NCBI GenBank assembly: GCA_020080175.1
Contig: JAGHQL010000015.1
Coordinates: 62,001 to 126,000 of the forward strand
DNA from: Glutinoglossum americanum
Taxonomy: Eukaryota > Ascomycota > Geoglossomycetes > Geoglossales > Geoglossaceae
Direction: 5' to 3'
Length of the DNA stretch: 64,000 bases
The notes beneath the pieces are model-generated. The model was not told where the DNA came from. It did no database searches and saw nothing but the letters and a program-made list of their open reading frames with translations. Shown here piece by piece: positions 11,659 to 21,733 of the stretch (its first letter is position 1; the number at the start of each line of letters is the position of its first letter). A program made the position numbers and the translations under genes.

Positions 11659-12468
11659 ATGCAGTCTCCCGTGGGATTCCCGGTGGGGTTTATCAATCCT
11701 CAAACAGCGTCTATATCGGCGAGCAATGCAGTGTCTCTGTTTGTGTCACGTCTTCCAATGGAGCTTCGTTTCAAGATCTACCGCTACGTGCTCGATGACT
11801 GTGGCGATGAGGACAATTGCTTTTATGTTATCACTGAATACCCAAGACTCTATCGCCTACCCGGCCGCTGGCTCTGGCTCAACACAGACAATATACCGGA
11901 AGACAAATACGAGCTTGACCAAGGAATCCACCGCGTCTATTTCGATCCTGGAGCCAAAATTGGATTCTTGCGTACATGCCGGCAGTTTTGGTTTGAAGCG
12001 TTCCCTATCTTTCTCGATGAGCGCCTCATTTCCTTCCAGAACATAGAAGGATTCTTCCGTTACCAATACCATGTCCACATCAGACGACTAAGTTTGGCCG
12101 TCAATCTCTATGCGCAGAGCAGTGCATGGGAGGCAAGGGCCTGGCTCTGGTTTTGCAAGGTCGCAGCTAACCACATGAAGCTTAAGCAGCTATCTCTCTG
12201 GATCACACTCGAATATGACCCACCCCATACACTTCAGGCCTTGTGGCTGAAGCCTCTGTTTTGCATCCGCGGATTAGAGTCTTTCGAATTGCACATCGGC
12301 TGCCTCGGTCCGCACGAAGAGATGGACCTGAGGGTTCTTGAAGCACATATCAAGGAAAATATGCTTGGACCTAGGACGGACATGAGGGAGTTCGATAATC
12401 AGAAATCCACACTTTTGGCATATCTCTGTAGAGGTGGTTTCTATACTAATAGGTTTTCTCTTTATTGA
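11659..12468 (+). CDS. F-box-like / DUF7730-type protein
   Basis: This is a single-exon frame of 269 aa from the ATG at 11659 (MQSPVGFPVG). The open frame extends ten codons upstream without another ATG. Residues ~27-50 (FVSRLPMELRFKIYRYVL) match the short F-box-like start of a large fungal family whose members are followed by a conserved body with FLRTCRQFWFEAFPIF and LSLWITLEY-type strands. Such proteins are numerous and expanded in Pezizomycotina. Some are SCF substrate receptors, but most are uncharacterised. The body here lacks obvious repeats. The family is fairly sure, the function is not. Confidence 0.72.
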   Translation: MQSPVGFPVGFINPQTASISASNAVSLFVSRLPMELRFKIYRYVLDDCGDEDNCFYVITEYPRLYRLPGRWLWLNTDNIPEDKYELDQGIHRVYFDPGAKIGFLRTCRQFWFEAFPIFLDERLISFQNIEGFFRYQYHVHIRRLSLAVNLYAQSSAWEARAWLWFCKVAANHMKLKQLSLWITLEYDPPHTLQALWLKPLFCIRGLESFELHIGCLGPHEEMDLRVLEAHIKENMLGPRTDMREFDNQKSTLLAYLCRGGFYTNRFSLY

Positions 12469-13182
12469 AGCATGGACCCTAGTGATATGCGGGGGCCTAC
12501 TCGACTATTTAAGGTTTCAAGAGACAAGAACTATGTCTGCATATCTCTGTTTTTTTGGCACTTGCCAACCGCAACGGATCAGGATCGGATTTCTAATGGC
12601 AATGGCGACGGCAACAGTTTCCAGATTTGCGCTGGGTATTTGCAAGGGATGATGTCGGGGAGATGGTATTGGTGAACAAAGGGGAGAATAAGAGGGGGCT
12701 GAGGAGGGTCACGGTGAGGATAAGGGCTGGGGTGCGGAGGATAAGGGGCCTACGCTGGTGGTATTTCTCTAAATGCCTTGTTTGCCACTCATTATCTGAA
12801 GAGATCGTCTCCTTTCTCTCTTTGTTCAGACAATAGACTATTCTCGTTTATTATATTCAGACAAAGTGGCTATCTCTTCCTTACTTGTTCATTATGTTCA
12901 AACAAAGGGGGCCCTAGTCTGTCCTCAGGCTCTCCAATTACCGTATACCTACCGTCCAACCTCTTTCGTCGAGCGCTGCTTCTGCCCTTGGGCCGCCCAA
13001 TTGCCGTACATCTCCCATCTAGCGATTGCTACCCTTGAATATATAAAGCCCGCTCCCACTCCTTCAAATGCCATCTACCGCGAACACTATCGATAATTCA
13101 ACTAGCCGATCATACACCTCCGAAAGCTATAAAACGAAGAATCCTCTCATAACCCTTCCCCCCCTCTCAAGATCTAGACAAA
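12469..13182. other. Intergenic between F-box-like and HTH-like genes
   Basis: It holds degenerate internally repeated text (two diverged copies around 12945-13020 starting caattaccg/caattgccg and others around 12830-12905 with ttcagacaa/ttcaaacaa) and a TATA-like element (atataaag) near 13038. No gene is supported, although short open frames continue past the F-box stop. Confidence 0.5.
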
Positions 13183-13437
13183 ATGCCGTCTGTCTATACA
13201 GAAGAGCAACAGCTCTTCATATACTGGTATCACACGCTAACGAACCTGTCAGATAACCAGATAGCGAAAATCTTCACCGAATACTTCGGTGTCAGCATGA
13301 AGGCTGCCAATATCCTCTATGCTACCCAATGCATGGCGCAGTTTCCCGACCGATTCAACCAGTATACGCTATCGTTCTGCAGTTACGACTGGTCCTACCC
13401 AGAGTTCTTCGGGTATGGGGATTATATTATGAAGTAG
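13183..13437 (+). CDS. Small protein with possible helix-turn-helix
   Basis: An 84-aa single-exon frame starts in a strong context (gacaaaATGcc), about 145 bp downstream of a TATA-like atataaag. Residues ~5-50 (YTEEQQLFIYWYHT ... LSDNQIAKIFTEYFGV) have the spacing of Myb/homeodomain-like HTH helices seen in many short fungal proteins that begin W/YTxEQxxFI. The tail is aromatic-rich (YDWSYPEFFGYGDY). No basic patch is obvious, so DNA binding is only inferred. It could also be a truncated member of a larger family or a chance frame. Confidence 0.42.
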   Translation: MPSVYTEEQQLFIYWYHTLTNLSDNQIAKIFTEYFGVSMKAANILYATQCMAQFPDRFNQYTLSFCSYDWSYPEFFGYGDYIMK

Positions 13438-13901
13438 GCGTGGAGGGAAGGTTGATTTTGTCGAGCAGGAGGGCTTTATTGGGAGTAGTTGGAGCGCTGA
13501 GCGCTCCCCCTGGAGCTCTGATTTATCGTACAGATTGGATTTGAGCAGGTTTGTCTTGGGGAATGATGCTGGCAAGTAGGCGGCGTGTTCCCACCTGAGT
13601 AACCTGAATCTATTTCCTCCCCTATTATTGAGAAAAACTTTTGAGCTGTCTACCGCGCTGATTTGTTGGTATCGCAGTTGATCATTACTGGCCTTCGTCT
13701 CACTACCTCGAGATGCTAGATTGCTTGTTAAGAATATCTTCAATCTAGCTCTTGTCTCACTACCTTGGGAAGCTAAATAAATTGCATTTTATTATCAAGG
13801 CTAATCGTGAATGATCGGTCGCTATGCAATAAAGAATTACAACGATGCCCGCCTTGTCCATGTGAAATACGCCAATCTCTGCAATAGAACCTACACGGAA
13901 G
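13438..13901. other. Convergent intergenic stretch
   Basis: The 3' ends of the small HTH-like gene and CCZ1 face each other. A minus-strand open frame spans about 120 codons here, but it has no family signal and overlaps the + gene. Confidence 0.5.
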
Positions 13902-16546
13902 TTATCTGTTTAGGCTTAGCAAGCTCTCAATGTACTTTCTTGTGTTAAACCCTATCCCCTCTGCTAGCCCTACAACATCACTACCACCAACCGCCCCATC
14001 CTTCCCATAGCTACTAAGACTGGCGATACGCCTCGGCACGTAGTCATTCGACTTACGTACTAGAATGGCTTCTCTGTGCTGTTGCTGATGAGAGCAGTAG
14101 TTGTCGTTTTCGTTGTCAACAGAGTCGTGTTTGGGATTTGGTAGCAACATCCATACAATCCACCACCCCCGACTTGTCTTGCACGTTCGTTCGAGGGTGG
14201 GACTTTGATGTCGCGTTGAGCTGATGATGTTGAGAACTTGCTGGTGTACATTTAGTGCCTCTACCCTTGTCCAAATATCGGGATATGTGCCGCGGCCTTC
14301 GACGAGGGCGGGGAAAGGGATATTCGGTATGGATGAACAGATGGTAAGGGATTTGGGGTCATATATAAGGTCGTGTATTTGCTGGGAGCCTCTCACTAAG
14401 GCTGTGGTAGCCGTGTGTAGGGCTAGCGAGGTAGAGGGAGATGTGGAGGAAAGTAGTGGCCTTTGGAGGGGGCCAAGTTGATGATGCAGCGAACGGTAGA
14501 AAGTAGGAAAAGCCAAGGACTCTGTATCTGGTTCGAAAAGGAAAGTGAATATGAATGGTTGGTACTATAATTCTACAGTTAGACTCGAGACATTTTGCGG
14601 TTTCTTTAGCTTGAAGTCATACCACATACACTACCACACGGCATTTCTTGCGTTTGTGTGGATCGCTGGTCGATGTTTCCGAGATACTTTGCTTTGAAAG
14701 CCGATTAGGGGAGTCCTGAAGTGAAGTCTCTTTGCCCTTGTAGGGTGTTGGCTGCATTTCAACTTGGACCGTCCTCACGAGGATTCTTCTGCTGTTGCCT
14801 CCTTCGGAAGGATTCTGCTCGCTGGACATTGCTTCATCTTCCTCATCCTCGACATCGCCCCTCAAGCCGACAAGAAAATACCCCACTGTTTTTTCGCGTC
14901 TCTGGATGAAAACCTCGGGTTCCTCTTCGGTATCCGGTTGGGGATCAATGTGCTGGATTGATGCTAGACTTGCCTGTTCTTCGTCCACCTCTTCAACAAT
15001 TTGGATTTCAGGATCGCCGTCATCTTTACCACTTTTAGATTCGGAGGGTGTGCTCCATGGGGAGCGGTAGCCTAATGTCAGATATTTCATAAAATTTCCG
15101 GTACCATAGCCCATTGAATCGTCTCCCTGTTTGCCCTGTAGTTTGTTTCTGTCCTCTCTGATATCTTGAGGAGCAGGAGACTCCACGGTAGGAATAAGGG
15201 GTGGGGGAACTCGGCACTGCGAGCTTCCTAGTGCATCTCCGGTATTCCGTTCTTCACCTACGATGGCTCCGTTCTTAGTACGAGCCGGTTGCTTCTGCTG
15301 TGTCAGCGCATTTCTACCACCTTTCCTCTCCAATTTTGGGCTTGCTTTCGCTCTTATTTTCCGCTGTTTCCTCCGTCTTGCTGATGTTGAATTCTCATTC
15401 ACACCATATGTATCTTCCCCGTACTCATATAATTCTTCCATCCAGTTTGCAATTTCTCGCAAGGAAGTGCGTGCAATGGCTCCTACGCCCAAGAAAATGA
15501 CGCCATCTGTGGGGCTTGGGAGAGAACCGGGCCCGCCCCATGGCTGTGCATTCGGGTTCTGATTTTGCTCTTTCCGTTTTCCATCTGTATTGTCAATGCC
15601 CCCTTCGCTCTCGGATGGAGGCTCGCCGAACTTGGAAACAACTAGGTCGATCAGCCCTTCAATTCTCCCAACAAAACCCTCCAAAACTTCACGCTCTCCG
15701 CTGCCTCTGTCTTCTTCCCCAACTCCCATCCCTAACTCTCCGCCTCCTGCAAGCTTAATGGCCCCGAAGATGTCTAAGGAAGGATTCCCGTGCAGAAGGA
15801 CATCCCAATTCCACACATATCGATTCCAATAGCGTTGCAAATTACCACAGAAGCCTGACCTGTCCACACAAGAGTACAGCTCACTCAACGATGAGGCGTG
15901 GTGAAGTAGAAAACCTGCATGGGCTCGGCGAAGATGTTCAATCAGTAAAGGCGGGGAACTGACCTCTCGCGCAGAGTATTCGGCACTTTGCGTGACAGGC
16001 TGAGTCGACGTCCTATTCGTCTGGGTAGATGGCCCGTTTGAAGGAAGGCGGGTTAGGTCAATGGACTGTATCGTCGGAATAAGTTTGTGTTATGAATCTG
16101 CCAAACGGACGCTCTTACGGCCAGGATCCACCAGCCTGGTTCAAGTTCATGTAGAACAATTCGTGACTTCTCCGTTTCCACAGAACCGACGGCTTTGTTT
16201 TCCGAAAAGCTTCTGTAAGACCCCGCAAGGTCAGTCCGGCGCACCAACACCCACGTAGAGTAGGCCTGTCTGCGGGGAGGGGGAAGTGAAGGTACCTAGC
16301 AAACTCCACCATCCCCTGAGCTAGACCGATTCGCCTCAGCTTCTCATTCCTGTCCTCAGATCTCTCAACTCCCTCGTCTGCATTGATGTCTCCCCTTCTC
16401 TTGTTTGCATTATCCTTCCGCGACCAATAGAACACAATTTGGTCATGGAGCGTATCATCTGTAATTCCCAAGGAAGGATTGTATATTGCTAAGAAGGACA
16501 GCCGTGCAGGCACCGCTGAACCTGACTGCCCAGGATGAGCAGACAT
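13902..16546 (-). CDS. CCZ1: Vacuolar fusion protein Ccz1 (Rab7/Ypt7 GEF subunit)
   Basis: Model complement(join(13902..14564, 14623..16065, 16119..16212, 16296..16546)), 816 aa, the normal length in filamentous fungi. The N-terminal longin-type region reads PARLSFLAIYNPSLG, RRIGLAQGMVEFAR, then ETEKSRIVLHELEPGWWILA, which is characteristic of the INTU/CCZ1/HPS4 family. The middle is a low-complexity, acidic, disordered insert (roughly residues 250-590). After a phase-0 intron the conserved C-terminal part resumes with PFIFTFLFEPD, FYRSLHHQLGPLQRPLLSS, and ends GIGFNTRKYIESLLSLNR. With Mon1 it forms the GEF that activates Ypt7/Rab7 on late endosomes and vacuoles. The ATG at 16546 is the first in frame. 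Its promoter is shared with FMT1. Confidence 0.93.
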
Positions 16547-16643
16547 CGCATTATCAATCTCGCAAAAAGGCACTGGACTTGTTGTATTCTTTAACGGGAA
16601 GTTCCGTCCTCAAGAAAAGAACGAAAACTATCTCCATGAAATT
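16547..16643. promoter_or_regulatory. 97-bp bidirectional promoter, CCZ1/FMT1
   Basis: The start codons of CCZ1 (-) and FMT1 (+) are only 97 bp apart, so the two transcripts must start from the same short interval. I see no clear TATA box. Confidence 0.65.
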
Positions 16644-17966
16644 ATGAAGCTACTTTGGAGGCGTATACCTGCGCCCCAATGCCTTCCATTTGCTCATGGA
16701 TCTCTGTATCATGCTCGCTGGAGCTCAAATAGCACATGCGATCCATTACGCATTCTCTTCTGCGGTTCCGACGACTTCAGCGTCGTATCCCTCAAAGCCG
16801 TGCACAAAGAGTTTATAGAACGACCAGATACGATTGCGTCTATTGATGTGGTTTGTAGGCCTAGCAAGAGGACTGGCAGGGGCTTCAAAAAATTGCGAGA
16901 GGGTACCCTTTTGCGATTTGCTCCTAGACTGGTCGCGACTTTGACAGACATCAACAGGGCCTATAAAAGGAGTTGCGAAAGAGCTCGCGCTTCCGGTCCA
17001 TGAAATTGATACTTTTACTGGGTGGAACGTATGTTAATATATGAGATGGTATCACTGGGACTCTTTATTGACAGGTCTAACAGCCCCCACTGCGAGGTAA
17101 TGCAGCTATCAACCTCATAATTGCGGTCTCTTTTGGCCTTTTCGTTCCGCGTCGCCTCCTCAACGCCGCTGAGTATGGGGGACTGAATGTACACCCTTCT
17201 AGATTACCAGAGTAAGCTTGCAAACTCTGAACCTGGGGGGCAAACCCTGAACTGACCACTGGAACCTAGCTTCCGTGGCCCCGCTCCACTCCACCATACC
17301 CTCTTAGCTAACCGCAGCAAGACTGGTATAACTCTTCAATCACTCCATCCTACAAGTTTTGATGACGGAATTATACTTGCTCAAACCCCTTACCCTGGTT
17401 TCGATATCCCTAACCTAGAAACTACCACTGTACAGGAGCTTCAATCTTTCCTTGCGCCAAAGGGTGCAGAAATGCTCGTACAAGGTCTCCGAGACCGTGT
17501 CTTCGTCCCACCACTGAGTGACGTTGGCTGGTGGTCTAACGCACAACTGAACGGTCAAGTCCCTGAGACCAGATATGCGCCCAAAATTACATCGGGAGAT
17601 CGGCATATTGACTGGTCCTCCTTTACCGCTAGCCAGATTCTCCGACGCCAAAGGATCTTGGGACCATTGTGGACCATGGCTACCAGTCTCAGTGGTAGAA
17701 AGAGGGTCATCATGACACTGGCCACTCGCCCGGTTTTGGAAAATGCTTCGGTTGGAGAAACGGGGCTACCGTTTCTATGGTTATCATCTGGTATGGAGAT
17801 GCCTTTTCTAGTTGTGAGGACAAAAGATCGGCAGTTGTTGCGGATTGTCCGGATGACCGTCGAGGGAGAACGGAGCGAGGATGCCGTAAAAGCTGCCATG
17901 GGAGCAAAACTTCTAAAGGAGGGAGTAGATGGTCAATTGGTGACATTTCACGAGGTACTGAGGTGA
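16644..17966 (+). CDS. FMT1: Methionyl-tRNA formyltransferase, mitochondrial
   Basis: Model join(16644..16902, 16958..17028, 17084..17211, 17270..17966), 384 aa. The first ~35 residues are a basic presequence. The Rossmann formyltransferase core begins LRILFCGSDDFSVVSL and continues with PVHEIDTFTGW, INLIIAVSFGLFVP, YGGLNVHPSRLPDFRGPAPLHH and TGITLQSLHP, where the conserved Asn-His pair of NVHPS and a later Asp of SFDDG match the catalytic triad of the family. The C-terminal OB-like domain (ILGPLWTMATSLSGRK ... GAKLLKEGVDGQLVTF) is complete. It formylates Met-tRNAi for mitochondrial translation. Three introns of about 55-58 nt restore frame exactly. Divergent from CCZ1. Confidence 0.93.
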
Positions 17967-18408
17967 CTCGGTCACTTGGGGGGTGGTGATGGGGCATTAT
18001 TGTAACTTTGTCTGATTGGAGGGTCCATGGTCTCGCCGCATTGAACTATGAATCCAATAAGTTCTGTGTAAGAATAGCTAGGATAATAACTGGAGGCTGG
18101 CAATGCGAAAGATGTGTCTAATATGCTAGGAACTTGGATGTGATAATTTGTTAGTAATAACTGAAAAATCTGTGGACATGCGATCCAACAGATTCGCCCT
18201 CCATTCATTGTGGTGATTTAGGAGAAGTGTAAAGTACATGTCCTTCCATTTCCTTCGATTACCTATTTAGACCAGCGAAGCTAAACACACGTCCCATTGA
18301 CTGAAATCCGGAAGGCAGACAGAAAGGCGGTACAAAGTAGAGTGTACACAATGCGCCTCGTCCAGTTCGGTCCAGCGAAGAACACACTCCGTTCGTCCAG
18401 CATCAGAT
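17967..18408. other. Convergent intergenic stretch, FMT1 / Stf2-like
   Basis: The 3' regions of the two genes face each other here. The sequence is AT-rich and no gene or domain is visible. Confidence 0.6.
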
Positions 18409-19063
18409 CTACTTAGTCACCTCTTCATCTTCCACACTAGCGCTGCTAGTAGTGCTAACCGTACTTAGGTCTTTCTCATCCTCACCAAGCGTTGGGCCAT
18501 GGAGCTCTTCTTCGAAGACAGGCTCTGGGTCGACCGCTTCAAATTTGGTCTTGAAATCCTTTGAGACTGCGGTGCTACTATTAGAACGACGGCGTGGATT
18601 GGTCAGGTTATAGTTGTAGTCTTCAATCTCGTCGCCCTTTCGGCCCCTATAGGTGATGGTTGTTAGTAAGCAGCGCTCCATTCTCTACAATGTACTCGTG
18701 CATAGTTTGAGGGAACAGATTGAAATTAGGAGGTGTAGAGAACGCACCAATTGCCTTTGCCGGCACCATCCTTCTTGGTCTTCTTGGGGTCGGCGTCAAC
18801 AGGGCCATGCTTGGCAAAGTAGCGCGGAAGATGCTCTTCGGGTGCTGCGGTACCATCTGCGAGGCCGGCGTGGTCACGGTCATTGACTTTGTGAGAACGA
18901 GTCACTATAAGGAGAGTTGCGCCGTTAGTCAAAACCTGAAACGATGGGTGAACAGACGAGTTCGGAATTCTAGTGCACGGAACTCCCTGCAAGGTGTGGG
19001 AGTTACGGTGTAGAATCGCCCTAAGTGTTCGAAATAGGATTGAGTGAGCATGATCAACGTACT
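18409..19063 (-). CDS. STF2: Stf2/Tma10-like small hydrophilic protein with split start codon
   Basis: Model complement(join(18409..18646, 18748..18904, 19063..19063)), 131 aa. The only in-frame start that gives the family N-terminus MTRSHK is made by joining an A at 19063 (context aaacc) through a gtacgt donor to TGACTCG after a TATAG acceptor. There is no other ATG in frame before LPRYFAKHGPVDADPKK. The core (KKDGAGKGNWGRKGDEIEDY, PRRRSNSS) matches the yeast Stf2/Tma10 family. The C-terminal extension is acidic and Ser/Thr-rich. In yeast these proteins stabilise the inhibited F1Fo-ATPase and accumulate in desiccation and stationary stress. A TATA-like tatata lies about 60 bp upstream (near 19125). 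The coding core is firm; the split ATG is inferred. Confidence 0.82.
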
Positions 19064-20055
19064 GGTTTCTTGAGGTGTGTTTAAAACTTAGGGTGGTGAA
19101 GACGGAGCTTGTTGAAGATTGAACCTATATAGTAGGGTCGGTCAGCTCATGCTCGTGTGACATGTAAGCTCAGACCACCAGCGAGCGAGCTGGAACAGTT
19201 CAGTTATTATTGCAGCCCCTCGGGGTTGAATACAGTCGGATAATTCGAGTTGCGATGTACCTGTGGTTGCCTTGAGCTCTAATGTAGAAAGGGATTGCTG
19301 TTCCAATAGAGCGGGAGGTGGATTGTAGGGTTGATGTTTTGAGATGGCACGGAGCTACCCCATAGTTTAGTTGCGGGGTAGTAGCGCCGTTTTGGCGGAA
19401 TCTGGGGACAGAAAGTCTCGAAACTGCCACAAGGAATGCCAGCTTACGTTGAAGAACGACAGCTATTCTTACCTTGTGAAGATAATTATCGCGTTGCTGA
19501 GTGTGGATGGTTTGGGAAAAGCTTTAATGAGAGCAGGTTGTGAATATGATTGAGGAGGATGGCCAAGTAGCAAACACCCACAGCATCTTTGTTAGAGCAG
19601 ACATCCGCTCTCTGGGGTCACGGGGAGGTGGCTTATGGTTTATGCATTTCAGTTGCATACTCCGTATATGGACGAGTTCAGTTGCAGATGCAAAATGTGG
19701 TGCAACTCTCTTTTCCTTTTCGATGCATTCCGTATGAAACAATTGACCCTCGCGAATGCAGTGTTCCCCATGCTTAACAGGTGCAGATTCTAGAGTGCTC
19801 CGAAAAGCGCATCGTTCAAGTCAGGGTCCTCAAATGGATGATGGGATTTTGTCATTGCCTGTTTAGCGTCCTTTGTCCGCTAACCCTAATCTACTTGGAG
19901 TATTTCTGCCGAAGCTGCTGGCTTACACATCAATCGAGCGCATTTTCTACCGCGGACGAGCGCTTGACTCCGAAGGTAGTATTACTGTCCACTTCGCACA
20001 TCTACCGCATCGCACTGAATTTGAAGGGCTTCTTGTGGCAACCTGAAGGCCGACA
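19064..20055. other. Divergent intergenic, Stf2-like / DRE2
   Basis: It includes the probable leader and promoter of the Stf2-like gene (to ~19140) and, at the other end, the DRE2 promoter. Between them I find no exon chain, only overlapping short frames. Confidence 0.55.
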
Positions 20056-21115
20056 ATGGCGCCGTCAGTCGCTATCGACGTGATTTCCGACTTCAGTCCT
20101 CCGAACAGGTCACAGTCCGCAACGGTAGAAAGGACACTTCTCCTCTCGCCTCCCTCGCTCTCCTCTCACCCTGAAATCCTCACATCCGTGCTTAGTGGCT
20201 ACGATCGCAATGCCACGGATATTCAGATGCTTGACCGCCTCTCAATTGGTCTTGTCTCATTGTCTGAATCCACATACCATACTATTCTGCTACTTACTGA
20301 TCCTGACGGTACAAGAACGGAGGGATCGAAACTGCTGAGACGAGATGTGCTCGATAAACTTGTGAGGTCACTGAGGCCAGGAGGGATCTTGAAGAGCCAG
20401 GATGGGACTTATGCGGCAGATGATTTGGGCGAAGAGCGTAGAGAGGCTGTTTTGGCTGGCCTGGTCACACAGGGAATTGATGGGATGGCAAAGCCAAACC
20501 ACAGCACAACTGAAGCTATCCCCCTGAGGTTCAACAAGAGAAAGAACGTTTCATTAGCTCCCACAGGTGTTTCAAATAACAGTGGGCCGAATGCTACACT
20601 AAACGCTCCGAATGGCAAACGGGAGAACGGTGCTTCTGAGCTCGCTAGACCAGCAGGGGTAGGCTTCGTGGGGTTTGGTGACGATTTCGAAGACGACGAT
20701 GGGCTCATTGACGAAGATACTCTACTTGATGAAGAAGACATGGCGAGGCCAATCGTACAGCGTAAGCTTAACCCCTGCCTCCGAGCGTCGTTATGCTGAC
20801 GGGATAGCCCCCGAATGCCGTCCGAAACCCGGTAAACGCCGACGCGCCTGCAAAGACTGTACCTGCGGTCTCAAGGAAAGGCTTGAAACTGAAGATGCTT
20901 CTAGGAGATCTGCGGCGGATAGCGCTCTCGGTGCTTTGAAGCTGGAGGCGAATGATTTAGCTGAAGTTGACTTCACAGTTCAGGGGAAAGTCGGCAGCTG
21001 CGGAAACTGCTCGCTAGGTGACGCTTTTCGATGTGATGGTTGTCCGTATATTGGGCTCCCAGCATTCAAGCCTGGGGAAGAAGTACGACTACTCAACAAT
21101 GATGTACAGTTGTGA
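20056..21115 (+). CDS. DRE2: Fe-S cluster assembly protein Dre2 (anamorsin/CIAPIN1)
   Basis: Model join(20056..20761, 20808..21115), 337 aa. The N-terminal ~135 residues form the SAM-methyltransferase-like domain of fungal Dre2 ([39 protein letters not shown]). A linker follows, with the conserved [11 protein letters not shown]-like motif ([11 protein letters not shown]) and an acidic [10 protein letters not shown]. After a 46-nt intron comes the cluster domain. C239, C250, C253 and C255 ([17 protein letters not shown]) bind the [2Fe-2S] cluster, and the twin CX2C pair C300/C303 and C311/C314 ([15 protein letters not shown]) binds the second cluster. Dre2 accepts electrons from Tah18 in the cytosolic Fe-S assembly pathway. 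All eight ligands are present and the gene looks intact. Confidence 0.95.
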
Positions 21116-21733
21116 TAGCAAGGAAGACTGTGACTTGGCTCACCATCAGGTGTGCCTTATCTGTCATGAAATTAGCGCCTCCGTTCGCAGGTTCGTTCTA
21201 CTTTCTCACGATCGCTGGGTCCGCGCGACCGAGAATCTCGGTCTGCGTGTGGCCTCCGTCCTCGAGGGTTATTGCAGCACGTTATAGTGATACAATCGGT
21301 GGAGAAACTGACCCCAACATCAGTGTACTAAGGCTACTATAGACGCATAGAAACGTAGCTGCAACATGGAATATCAATATTCACATCATGCTATAAAAGT
21401 AAAATACTCACAAATTACTAAGCATGACAGTAAACTGGAGGATTTTTAGCATCTTAATTTTCTGAGTGCTTAAAGGACCACAGCTATACTGAAGAGAATA
21501 TCTACTACCTACTTATACATGGTAGACGCGACACAGAAGCCGACAGGGGTTTCGAGAAGTCGCTTCGCGACTAGCGCGAGTCCAAAAAGAAGCTCAGCAA
21601 CCTGCTCTTTGGAAATCAACAATCCTCATCACTTTGCATCCTCCTTCGAACGTTGAACGCAGGGGCGCACGCTCTCTCCAGATCGCCTTCCGATTAACGG
21701 CAGGCCTCTAACGCGCTATAGACCCTCTTTGAA
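21116..21733. other. Intergenic, DRE2 to NUP133
   Basis: No gene is seen. It holds the DRE2 3' end, then an AT-rich stretch, and the NUP133 promoter with pyrimidine-rich text just before 21734. Confidence 0.6.

Noticed and set aside
20409-20741. 110-codon Ser-rich minus-strand frame
   Set aside because: Antisense shadow of the DRE2 coding exon.
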